A stretch of 24,242 nucleotides of DNA. Source: an uncultured Lachnospiraceae bacterium (GTDB taxonomy: Bacteria; Bacillota; Clostridia; Lachnospirales; Lachnospiraceae). The stretch lies in the NCBI GenBank assembly GCA_902784025.1, contig CACZTF010000029.1, forward strand, positions 1 through 24,242, read 5' to 3'. Both the position numbers and the translations under genes were made by a program. Every line of letters starts with the position of its first letter. The first letter of the stretch is position 1. Below, in pieces: positions 15,485 through 22,274 of the stretch. The notes beneath the pieces were generated by a model, which was given only the letters and a program-made list of their open reading frames with translations, searched no databases and was not told the DNA's origin.

Positions 15485-16393
15485 TCAGAGTGTTCCGGTT
15501 TCCGATATCTCGCCGGCACACTGCTTCAGGGCCGCGATACCCTCCGGAATAGGAAAAATGGGATAATCATGACTCATGTTCTCCCCTATGTGTAATGTAC
15601 AGTTCTTACCCAGAGACCGGAGACTTTCATAGGTTTCGGTGATATCAGGATATAAGATCTCCTCAGTGCCCGCATAAAAAGTAACATTATCAAGTACGGA
15701 AAGGTCACCGAAACGGGGACTTACCCGGTAGTCCCGGGTGTCAAGGTTACCGGCCCATTTTTTTCCTAAAAAGGTAAGAGCAGAAGGATATAAAAATGTG
15801 TCACGATCTTCATATTCAGGGATCCTGGGATTACTCATGCTAACATCTACCCAGGGAGAAAAAACGATAAGCTTATCAGGTTGGATTATATTTTTAGCAG
15901 CAAAGATCTCACTCATAGTCATCGCAAGACCGCCGCCTGCCGAATCACCGATAAATATTATTTTTTCGTCAGGGTGTTCTCTTTTGTAGTCCAGATAGAG
16001 TCTTTCGGTCAATGTAACAGCTGCCCTGTAATCAGCAAAAGGGATCAGAGGGTACAAAGGCACTACTGCTTTTGAATTACTTTTTACTGCCAGGAGTTCT
16101 ATAGCCTGACAGTGAAACATGGTTATCTCAGAGGTAAAAGCACCGCCGTGAAAGAAAAAGAATGTATTTCCGGAAGTAGCCTTAGTATTAAAATATAAAA
16201 TTTCGTAACCATATAACATGCTGCGGGAAAAATCCGTCCTTATTGAAAAGGGTAAGGGAACATTGTATTTTCGCGGTCCGCGTATAAGACGTTTACGCAA
16301 TATTTTTTCGAATTCTTCATCCGTACGCCTTCTGAACCCATGTTTTATATATTCTTTCGCTAAAAAAGCCCGGATGGACATTTTTTTGTGCAT
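15485..16393 (-). CDS. Alpha/beta hydrolase, HSL-type esterase/lipase-like
   Basis: A 302-residue cytoplasmic hydrolase of the hormone-sensitive-lipase branch. It has the oxyanion-hole motif FFHGGAF (80-86), the nucleophile elbow GDSAGG (149-154, Ser151), an acid in AGTEEILYPD (Glu245 or Asp250) and the histidine in SHDYPIF (His275). The pattern VVPLYPLIPFADYRAA is typical of this group. The substrate is unknown; a short-chain or acetyl ester is likely for the family. The ATG (16393-16391) has AAAGAGG 7 bases upstream; a second ATG four codons in is less well placed. It points against mnmG and is followed by the EF-hand gene after 105 bases. Confidence 0.88.
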   Translation of the reverse strand: MHKKMSIRAFLAKEYIKHGFRRRTDEEFEKILRKRLIRGPRKYNVPLPFSIRTDFSRSMLYGYEILYFNTKATSGNTFFFFHGGAFTSEITMFHCQAIELLAVKSNSKAVVPLYPLIPFADYRAAVTLTERLYLDYKREHPDEKIIFIGDSAGGGLAMTMSEIFAAKNIIQPDKLIVFSPWVDVSMSNPRIPEYEDRDTFLYPSALTFLGKKWAGNLDTRDYRVSPRFGDLSVLDNVTFYAGTEEILYPDITETYESLRSLGKNCTLHIGENMSHDYPIFPIPEGIAALKQCAGEISETGTL

Positions 16394-16434
16394 AAGAGAA
16401 CCTCTTTAGTTATTTAATGTGATCATATTGTTTA

Positions 16435-16443
16435 ATTATAACA
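16435..16443 (-). promoter_or_regulatory. Extended -10 promoter for the hydrolase gene
   Basis: Minus strand TGTTATAAT (16443-16435), an extended -10 of the TGnTATAAT type, without a recognisable -35. It lies about 40 bases upstream of the ATG. Confidence 0.5.
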
Positions 16444-16483
16444 TGAAATATGCAATATATTATACACAAAAAGGTAATGAGTC

Positions 16484-16512
16484 TTTCTGCAAAAGGATTA
16501 ATATGGTATGAT
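16484..16512 (+). promoter_or_regulatory. Promoter of mnmG
   Basis: TTTCTG (16484-16489), 17 bases, TATGAT (16507-16512) with an upstream TG (16504-16505) making an extended -10. It lies about 38 bases before the ATG. With mnmE some 2.7 kb away, mnmG needs its own promoter. Confidence 0.55.
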
Positions 16513-16549
16513 TATAAGGATTATCGTAATTAGCAGGAGTTTTTGATAA

Positions 16550-18520
16550 ATGGTAAACCCGTCAGTTGTCAATGAAAAATATGATGCCATAGTTGTGGGA
16601 GCGGGACATGCCGGTTGTGAAGCTGCACTGGCCTGCGCACGCCTGGGTCTTAAGACCATAGTTTTTACGGTTAGTTGTGATGCCATAGCTATGATGGCAT
16701 GTAATCCTAATATCGGAGGCAGTTCAAAAGGCCATCTTGTCAGGGAAGTCGATGCTCTGGGGGGAGAGATGGGAAAAGCCATTGATGATACTTTTTTACA
16801 ATCAAAGATGCTTAATGCCTCAAAAGGACCTGCAGTCCATTCTCTTCGGGCCCAGGCAGATAAGCAGGCTTATTCAAATCGTATGCGAAAGGCTCTGGAA
16901 GCTGAAAGAAATCTTACGGTAAGGCAGGGTGAGGTGGCGTGCCTGCTTACTGAAACTGAAAATGGATCTGCACAGAGCGGGGATGCAGGGAAAAAAACAA
17001 AAACGGACAAGGAAAAGCATGATATCAAAAGGATAACGGGTGTAAAAACAGTCTCAGGAGCAGTTTATAATGCTCCGGCGGTGATACTTTGTACGGGAGT
17101 ATATCTGAAATCCCGTTGTATTTACGGTGAGACCTCCTACCCCACCGGACCGAACGGTCTTATGGCGGCTGATCACCTGACCGGTTCGTTGACTGATCTT
17201 GGCATAACCATCAGGAGATTTAAGACCGGAACACCTGCAAGGGTGGACGGAAACACCATTGACCGTTCTAAAATGACAGAACAGTTCGGAGATGTACCGG
17301 TGATTCCCTTTTCATTTTCAACTGATCCGCAAACGGTTCAGAAGCAGCAGATATCCTGCTGGCTTACCTATACAAACGAAGAAACCCATCGTATAATAAG
17401 AGAAAATATAGACAGGTCTCCGTTGTATTCAGGGGAAATAGAGGGTACCGGTCCCCGCTACTGCCCTTCTATCGAGGATAAAATCGTAAAATTTCCGGAT
17501 AAGGACAGACACCAGATATTTGTGGAGCCTGAAGGTTTATATACGAACGAGATGTATCTGAGCGGTTTATCCAGTTCTATGCCCGAAGATGTACAATTTG
17601 CAATGATCCGCACACTTCCCGGCTTGGAAAATGCCAGGGTGGTACGGAACGGATATGCAATAGAATATGATTGTATAGATGCGACACAGTTAAGATCAAC
17701 TCTTGAGTTCCATGATATAAAAGGTTTATTTGCCGCCGGTCAGATAAACGGGAGTTCGGGTTATGAGGAAGCCGCTGCACAAGGTCTGGTTGCAGGTATA
17801 AATGCATCCATGAAACATTTCGGTAAACCCGAAATGCTGATCGGACGGGATGAGGGATATATCGGCGTACTCATTGATGATCTTGTGACCAAGGAAACCT
17901 TTGAACCATACCGAATGATGACATCAAGAGCAGAATACAGACTTCTGCTCCGCCAGGACAATGCAGATCTCAGACTCAGAGAAAAAGGGTACAGAGCAGG
18001 TCTTGTAAGTCCGGAAGAATATACTGCTACAAAAGAAAAAGAACAATTAATAAAAAAAGAGATAGAAAGGGTCTCTTCTGTTAATGTGGGACCGCTGACT
18101 GACGGACTGTCGGAACTGCTGGCACAGATAGATTCAACACCTCTTGAAGGAGGAACCACCCTGGCAGAGCTTATCAGACGACCGGAACTTTCATATGATG
18201 CCCTGAAACCGGCAGATCCGGACAGACCCGAACTGCGGGATGATATATCGGAACAGGTAAATATACAGATCAAATATGATGGATACATAAGAAGACAAAG
18301 ATCACAAGTGGAAAAGTTTAAAAAACTGGAAGATAAGCTGATACCGGATGATATTGATTATAATAAGATTTACGGTTTGAGGATAGAAGCTGTTCAAAAA
18401 CTGGAGCGATACAGACCGGGGTCTATAGGACAGGCCTCCAGAATATCAGGCGTATCGCCGGCTGATATTACAGTGCTGCTGATCGCTCTTGAACAAAAAC
18501 AGGATAAAAAAGATAAATAG
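16550..18520 (+). CDS. mnmG: tRNA uridine-5-carboxymethylaminomethyl modification enzyme MnmG (GidA)
   Basis: FAD-dependent partner of MnmE in wobble-uridine modification. The 656 residues show the FAD motif GAGHAGCEAA (17-26) and NIGGSSKGHLVREVDALGG (54-72). GPRYCPSIEDKIVKF and the C-terminal helical MnmE-binding domain (YDGYIRRQRSQVEKF ... YRPGSIGQASRISGVSPADI) are also present. It is slightly longer than the usual 620-635 because of a charged, poorly conserved loop at about 134-160. The ATG follows AGGAG at 10 bases. It is separated from mnmE by the accessory island but continues into the PPOX-type gene and rsmG with short gaps. Confidence 0.97.
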   Translation: MVNPSVVNEKYDAIVVGAGHAGCEAALACARLGLKTIVFTVSCDAIAMMACNPNIGGSSKGHLVREVDALGGEMGKAIDDTFLQSKMLNASKGPAVHSLRAQADKQAYSNRMRKALEAERNLTVRQGEVACLLTETENGSAQSGDAGKKTKTDKEKHDIKRITGVKTVSGAVYNAPAVILCTGVYLKSRCIYGETSYPTGPNGLMAADHLTGSLTDLGITIRRFKTGTPARVDGNTIDRSKMTEQFGDVPVIPFSFSTDPQTVQKQQISCWLTYTNEETHRIIRENIDRSPLYSGEIEGTGPRYCPSIEDKIVKFPDKDRHQIFVEPEGLYTNEMYLSGLSSSMPEDVQFAMIRTLPGLENARVVRNGYAIEYDCIDATQLRSTLEFHDIKGLFAAGQINGSSGYEEAAAQGLVAGINASMKHFGKPEMLIGRDEGYIGVLIDDLVTKETFEPYRMMTSRAEYRLLLRQDNADLRLREKGYRAGLVSPEEYTATKEKEQLIKKEIERVSSVNVGPLTDGLSELLAQIDSTPLEGGTTLAELIRRPELSYDALKPADPDRPELRDDISEQVNIQIKYDGYIRRQRSQVEKFKKLEDKLIPDDIDYNKIYGLRIEAVQKLERYRPGSIGQASRISGVSPADITVLLIALEQKQDKKDK

Positions 18521-18541
18521 AAATATTTTAAAGGAGAATAA

Positions 18542-19024
18542 ATGAGACGAAAGGACAGAGAAAAAGATAAAGAATTTGCATTTGAAGTGATCGATTCGGC
18601 TCCATACGGCGTGGCTGCATTTACGGATGAAAAAGGAATGCCTTATTCCGTACCCCTAAGTTTTGTAAGAAGCGGAGAATATCTGTATTTTCACAGTGCA
18701 AAAGAAGGAAAAAAAGTAGATACGATAAGAAATGATCCAAGGATATGCGTAAGTTTTGCAAACAATGTAATGCCGGCAATGGACCAGTTTACAACAGGTT
18801 ATGATTCGGCAATGGTAAGGGGTGTTGTTACTCAGGTTACAGATAAAGAAGAAATAATAGAGGCTTTGAGAAAAATATCAGAACACTTCTGCCCTACCAA
18901 CATGGACCGTTTCGACGAAGCAGTCAAAATGAGCATTGACAGGACGGCAATATTCAAGGTAAAGATTGAGGAAATAACAGGAAAACAGAAAAAACTGACA
19001 TATAAGGATTATGGTTTAGAATAA
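18542..19024 (+). CDS. Pyridoxamine 5'-phosphate oxidase/Nim-like flavin-binding protein
   Basis: A 160-residue protein of the FMN-binding split-barrel family. It begins MRRKDREKDK, like the nitroimidazole-reductase (Nim) group, and continues APYGVAAFTDEKGMPYSVPLSF, then YLYFHSAKEGKKVDTIRNDPRICVSF. That last segment includes the HSAxEGKK flavin-phosphate region. A reductase or oxidase role with FMN is likely; the substrate cannot be told. The ATG has GGAG 5-6 bases upstream and follows mnmG by 21 bases, so it is probably cotranscribed. Its stop codon lies inside the extended palindrome of parS site 1. Confidence 0.85.
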   Translation: MRRKDREKDKEFAFEVIDSAPYGVAAFTDEKGMPYSVPLSFVRSGEYLYFHSAKEGKKVDTIRNDPRICVSFANNVMPAMDQFTTGYDSAMVRGVVTQVTDKEEIIEALRKISEHFCPTNMDRFDEAVKMSIDRTAIFKVKIEEITGKQKKLTYKDYGLE

Positions 19025-19040
19025 TGTTTCACGTGAAACA
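19025..19040. promoter_or_regulatory. parS site 1 (ParB-binding palindrome)
   Basis: TGTTTCACGTGAAACA, a perfect match to the canonical parS. The symmetry extends to 24 bases (19021-19044) and includes the stop codon of the flavin-protein gene. Confidence 0.97.
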
Positions 19041-19070
19041 TTATAAATAAAGATCGTTAGGACAGATAAC

Positions 19071-19823
19071 ATGTATACGGATGAAGAAATAAAGGCTTTA
19101 TTAGACCAAACGGGCTTTGCTGTAACAGACCCCATGCTTGATAAGCTGAAGACATTCTATGAAATACTAAAAGAAAAGAATAAAGTAATGAACCTCACTG
19201 CTATCACGGAATATGATGATGTTATCGTAAAGCATTTTGCAGACAGCCTTCTTATTGGAACTATAATACCGTTTCTGGATCAAAACAAAGATAACGGAAT
19301 CTGTGAGTTTTCCCGCGCTGACATTATCGATGTTGGTTCCGGGGCTGGATTTCCGGGGATTCCCCTTAAGATATGTGCAGAAGACATACGGATGACATTA
19401 ATAGATTCGTTAAATAAACGTGTGGGATTCCTTAATGAAGCGATCGATCGCTTAAAGCTTAAGGAAATATCGGCGGTGCACGGCAGGTGCGAAGATGCGG
19501 GACAAGACGGGGCGTTTAGAGAGCGTTTTGATTACGCGATTTCCCGCGCCGTTGCAGATCTTCGGGTTTTGTGTGAATATTGCCTGCCTTTTGTAAAGCC
19601 GGGAGGGTTCTTTATAGCATATAAATCCGCTAACAGTGATGAGGAGATAAAAAGTGCAGAAAAAGCCGCAGAATATCTGGGCGGGAGCATCATTAAAAAC
19701 CGGACTTGTCAGTTGCCGGGGACTGATATAGACAGGAACTTCGTTATCATTAAAAAAAACAGAAGCACTCCGAAAAAGTATCCCCGTAAAGCCGGAATCC
19801 CCTCAAAACAGCCCTTGTGTTAA
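19071..19823 (+). CDS. rsmG: 16S rRNA (guanine-527-N7)-methyltransferase RsmG (GidB)
   Basis: Methylates N7 of G527 in 16S rRNA using S-adenosylmethionine. The 250-residue protein has NLTAITEYDDVIVKHFADSL near the start, the SAM motif DVGSGAGFPGIPL (about 92-104), SRAVADL, KPGGFFIAYKS and the family's C-terminal KYPRKAGIPSKQPL. The ATG has AGGA 8 bases upstream. It lies between parS sites 1 and 2; its TAA (19821-19823) is the first base set of the palindrome that contains parS 2. Codon choice looks a little richer in G+C in its central part than its neighbours. Confidence 0.96.
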   Translation: MYTDEEIKALLDQTGFAVTDPMLDKLKTFYEILKEKNKVMNLTAITEYDDVIVKHFADSLLIGTIIPFLDQNKDNGICEFSRADIIDVGSGAGFPGIPLKICAEDIRMTLIDSLNKRVGFLNEAIDRLKLKEISAVHGRCEDAGQDGAFRERFDYAISRAVADLRVLCEYCLPFVKPGGFFIAYKSANSDEEIKSAEKAAEYLGGSIIKNRTCQLPGTDIDRNFVIIKKNRSTPKKYPRKAGIPSKQPLC

Positions 19824-19854
19824 AAAGAATGTTTCACGTGAAACATTCTTTTTT
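19822..19854 (+). terminator. rsmG terminator containing parS site 2
   Basis: A perfect 32-base palindrome (19822-19853) ending in a six-T run. As RNA it would form a stem closing on a minimal loop and then U residues, a rho-independent terminator. Its middle 16 bases are parS. The stem starts within the rsmG stop codon. Confidence 0.75.
19830..19845. promoter_or_regulatory. parS site 2 (ParB-binding palindrome)
   Basis: TGTTTCACGTGAAACA, a perfect parS, centred in the rsmG terminator palindrome. Confidence 0.97.
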
Positions 19855-20320
19855 GATGTCGTGAAAAATGTTGACATTTAACGCGCGAACCGCATTTGTT
19901 TAATTTTAACTGCCCTTTTTCTTTAACAAAGCCGTTTATGCGGCCGGCGCGCGGCCGGTATTTGATTCGTTTTAAAAGCATTCATCCGGGCACTCAACGT
20001 GGCTAAATGCCCCTGACGTGCGCGGGGAGTCGTGTTGTGTTCCGGGTATAACAGTGAGTTCTCCCAAAGTAGGTTGGGATTCAATACAGCATTTCAGGTA
20101 GATTAAAAAAGGGATGACGCTCCCAGGATGTGTGGGGGTGTTCGGTTGATCCTGCAGCTGTCTGAGGGCAATCTGTTTTGTGCTCCCTGCGTGTGTGGGG
20201 ATTTGATGGTTACGTTTCGATCACTCAATACAGCCGTAGTTTTTCAGGAATCATGTATTAAATTAACGCTAAATCGTAAAAAACAATCCTGTTTTATGTT
20301 TTAGTTGCATTATAATATGG
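19855..20320. other. G+C-rich non-coding block between parS 2 and parS 3
   Basis: The whole rsmG-parA gap is about 575 bases with no ORF of note on either strand. By hand count 19921-20220 is about 51% G+C, while other spacers in the window are strongly AT-rich. It contains a very G+C-rich hairpin (CGGCCG at 19941-19946 and 19952-19957), a series of CCC...GGGG dyads, and the direct repeat TCAATACAGC (20081-20090 and 20225-20234). I recognise no known RNA family. It could be a decayed array, an inserted element or a structured RNA. Confidence 0.6.
20008..20210 (+). repeat. Degenerate hairpin repeats, about 60-base spacing (type I-E CRISPR-like)
   Basis: Related units begin near 20008, 20059, 20118 and 20181. 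The best pair, GCTCCCAGGATGTGTGGGGGT (20119-20139) without its last base and its partner at 20182-20202, agree at 17 of 21 positions. All four share a TCCC or CCCC, 9-10 bases, then GGG(G). Start-to-start distances are 51, 59 and 63. The shape resembles type I-E CRISPR repeats (61-base period), but copies are too diverged for an active array and no cas gene is present. Confidence 0.4.
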
Positions 20321-20337
20321 CTTGTTGCGGCAGCTTA

Positions 20338-20346
20338 TGATATAAT
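20338..20346 (+). promoter_or_regulatory. Extended -10 promoter of parAB
   Basis: TGATATAAT (20338-20346) is a perfect extended -10; the -35 region (TGGCTT at 20318) is weak. Transcription would start near 20353, so parS 3 covers the first transcribed bases. Confidence 0.6.
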
Positions 20347-20355
20347 GACTGAAAT

Positions 20356-20371
20356 TGTTTCACGTGAAACA
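20356..20371. promoter_or_regulatory. parS site 3 at the parA transcription start
   Basis: TGTTTCACGTGAAACA, a perfect parS. It lies 10-25 bases downstream of the -10 box of parA and 28 bases before its ATG. Confidence 0.97.
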
Positions 20372-20399
20372 TTTGATAAACAGTCTTTCGGAGGCTAAC

Positions 20400-21164
20400 A
20401 TGGGAAAAATAATAGCTATTTCAAATCAAAAAGGAGGTGTGGGCAAGACCACAACCTCCGTAAATCTTGCCGCAACGCTTGCGAGCAAAGGTAAAAAGAT
20501 ACTGCTGATAGACATGGATCCGCAGGGAAATTCCACGTCCGGTCTGGGTGTAGACAAAGATTCTCTGGATAAGACTTCTTACGAGCTTCTTATGACTAAC
20601 GCAAGTGCAAAAGATGTTATCGTTCCGGGAGTTCTGGATAATCTTGACATTATACCTTCTAACGTAAATCTTTCCGGAGCTGAGATTGAACTGGCGTATG
20701 TTAAAAAACGGGAACAGATACTTAAAAAAAAGGTTAAAAGTATCAGAGGAGAATACGATAATGTTTTTATTGATTGCCCGCCATCTCTGAATATGATGAC
20801 CGTTAACTCACTTACAGCTGCTGATGCTGTTCTTGTTCCTGTACAGACAGAGTATTACGCTCTTGAGGGGCTTACACAGCTGATCCACACTATAGATCTT
20901 ATAAAAAAGAAGTTGAACAAAGACTTGTATATTGACGGCATAGTATTTACAATGGCGGATGCCAGGAATAATCTCACCGAACAGGTGATAGAAAATGTTA
21001 AGGAAAATGTGGATTTTTATATCTACAGATCCGTGATACCAAGAAATGTACGTCTGGCCGAAGCACCGAGCTACGGAATGCCTATTAATCTGTATGATTC
21101 GCATTCGATCGGGGCAAAGGCGTACAGGGAACTTGCTAATGAATTTTTAAGCAGGGAAGGTTAA
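20400..21164 (+). CDS. parA: Chromosome partitioning ATPase ParA (Soj)
   Basis: ParA binds DNA non-specifically when ATP-bound and interacts with ParB-parS complexes to move origins; in Bacillus it also controls DnaA. The 254-residue protein has the deviant Walker A KGGVGKTT (11-18, both lysines present), Walker A' region LLIDMDPQGN (35-44) and Walker B VFIDCPPSL. I start at the ATG at 20400, 5 bases after GGAGG. The frame is open upstream to a TTG at 20355, but that extension is parS 3 read as MFHVKH and is an artefact. ParB follows after 24 bases. Confidence 0.96.
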   Translation: MGKIIAISNQKGGVGKTTTSVNLAATLASKGKKILLIDMDPQGNSTSGLGVDKDSLDKTSYELLMTNASAKDVIVPGVLDNLDIIPSNVNLSGAEIELAYVKKREQILKKKVKSIRGEYDNVFIDCPPSLNMMTVNSLTAADAVLVPVQTEYYALEGLTQLIHTIDLIKKKLNKDLYIDGIVFTMADARNNLTEQVIENVKENVDFYIYRSVIPRNVRLAEAPSYGMPINLYDSHSIGAKAYRELANEFLSREG

Positions 21165-21188
21165 ACGTATTATTATAAGGAGTATATT

Positions 21189-22166
21189 ATGGCGCCAAAA
21201 AAAGGATTAGGTAAAGGTCTGGGAAAAGGTCTTGGTAAAGGTGTAGGTTCTCTGATCCCAACTGATGATGCTTCAGAGAATTCTGAAAATACAGAAAAAG
21301 TAAAGAAACCTGTAAAAAAAGCAAAAACAAAGACTGCTGACACCGTTACCTCTGAGATTGTTGAAAACAAAGAACCGGCAGATGTTCAGATCAAAATATC
21401 ACTTATAGAACCGAACAAGTCCCAGCCACGAAAGGATTTTGATATAGAAGCGTTAAAAGAACTTTCCGAGTCTATCAAAAGCTTCGGGCTTCTTCAGCCT
21501 ATACTTGTAAGGAAAAAGGATGATAAATATTTTGAGATAATCGCAGGAGAACGAAGGTGGCGTGCAGCAAAGCTTGCCGGACTTAAAGAAGTTCCTGTTA
21601 TAGTCAGGGATTTTTCTCCTGAACAGATAATGGAAGCTGCTCTCATAGAAAATATTCAGAGGCAGGATCTGAATCCCATTGAAGAAGCAATGGCATTTAC
21701 AAACCTTATTAGTGAATTTTCCCTTACCCAGGAAGAACTTGCTGAAAGAGTATCAAAATCAAGAGCCCAGATAAGTAATATAATGAGACTTTTGAAACTT
21801 TGCGATAAAGTTCAGCAAATGCTCATAGCCGGGGAAATAAGTATAGGACACGCCAGGGCGATACTTGCTATTAATGATGAAGAGATACAGACCGATATAG
21901 CTAAAAATGTGATAGAAAACGGCCTGAGTGTTCGGGAAACCGAAAAGCTTATAAAAGATGTCCTCGAACCCAGACCGCCCAAGAAGACTTCAGCGCCTAT
22001 GAATCCTGCAGGACTTATGGTTTACAAAGATATGGAAAAAAAGATGAGCAACTCTCTGGGAAGCAAAGTCGGTATCAGAACCAGAGACGGAAAGAAAGGC
22101 AGGATAGAGATAGAATATTCTTCTCAGGAAGAGCTGGAAAGATTATTTGACAAGCTTTCGGTATGA
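21189..22166 (+). CDS. parB: Chromosome partitioning protein ParB (Spo0J)
   Basis: CTP-dependent DNA clamp loaded at parS. The 325 residues begin with the ParA-stimulating tail, here an expanded KKGLGKGLGKGLGKGVGSLIP with three GLGKG units. A Lys/Thr/Glu-rich linker (25-65) follows. The CTP-binding domain has GERRWRA (120-126) and ENIQRQDLNPIE (154-165). The helix-turn-helix is around 179-200 (LTQEELAERVSKSRAQISNIMRLL), and a C-terminal dimerisation domain ends the protein. The ATG has AAGGAG 7 bases upstream. Its targets, three perfect parS sites, lie within 2.2 kb upstream. Confidence 0.96.
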   Translation: MAPKKGLGKGLGKGLGKGVGSLIPTDDASENSENTEKVKKPVKKAKTKTADTVTSEIVENKEPADVQIKISLIEPNKSQPRKDFDIEALKELSESIKSFGLLQPILVRKKDDKYFEIIAGERRWRAAKLAGLKEVPVIVRDFSPEQIMEAALIENIQRQDLNPIEEAMAFTNLISEFSLTQEELAERVSKSRAQISNIMRLLKLCDKVQQMLIAGEISIGHARAILAINDEEIQTDIAKNVIENGLSVRETEKLIKDVLEPRPPKKTSAPMNPAGLMVYKDMEKKMSNSLGSKVGIRTRDGKKGRIEIEYSSQEELERLFDKLSV

Positions 22167-22207
22167 GACTGTTTTTATTATTAAAAGAGATATGTCAGGC
22201 GGTATAT

Positions 22208-22259
22208 CATAACAATAAAATAAATCGCATAACAATACATAAAATATAACACAACAATC
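22208..22259 (+). repeat. Short tandem repeats upstream of serS
   Basis: CATAACAATA occurs exactly at 22208-22217 and 22228-22237, with a degenerate third copy CACAACAATC at 22250-22259. The spacing of 20-22 bases is two helical turns. It lies just before the serS ribosome site. Confidence 0.45.
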
Positions 22260-22274
22260 GGGAGATTTACGATC

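Noticed and set aside
19871..19876. Perfect -35 hexamer TTGACA after rsmG
   Set aside because: No acceptable -10 box at 16-18 bases; the nearest AT-rich hexamer is 22 bases away.
20355..20399. Longer ParA starting MFHVKH at a TTG
   Set aside because: The extension is parS 3 read as codons; the ATG at 20400 has GGAGG at ideal distance and gives the normal ParA N-terminus.
22180..22210. Terminator between parB and serS
   Set aside because: Only a five-pair AT stem without a T run.
22167..22274. T-box riboswitch in the serS leader
   Set aside because: Too short, and neither a terminator/antiterminator pair nor the T-box core is present.
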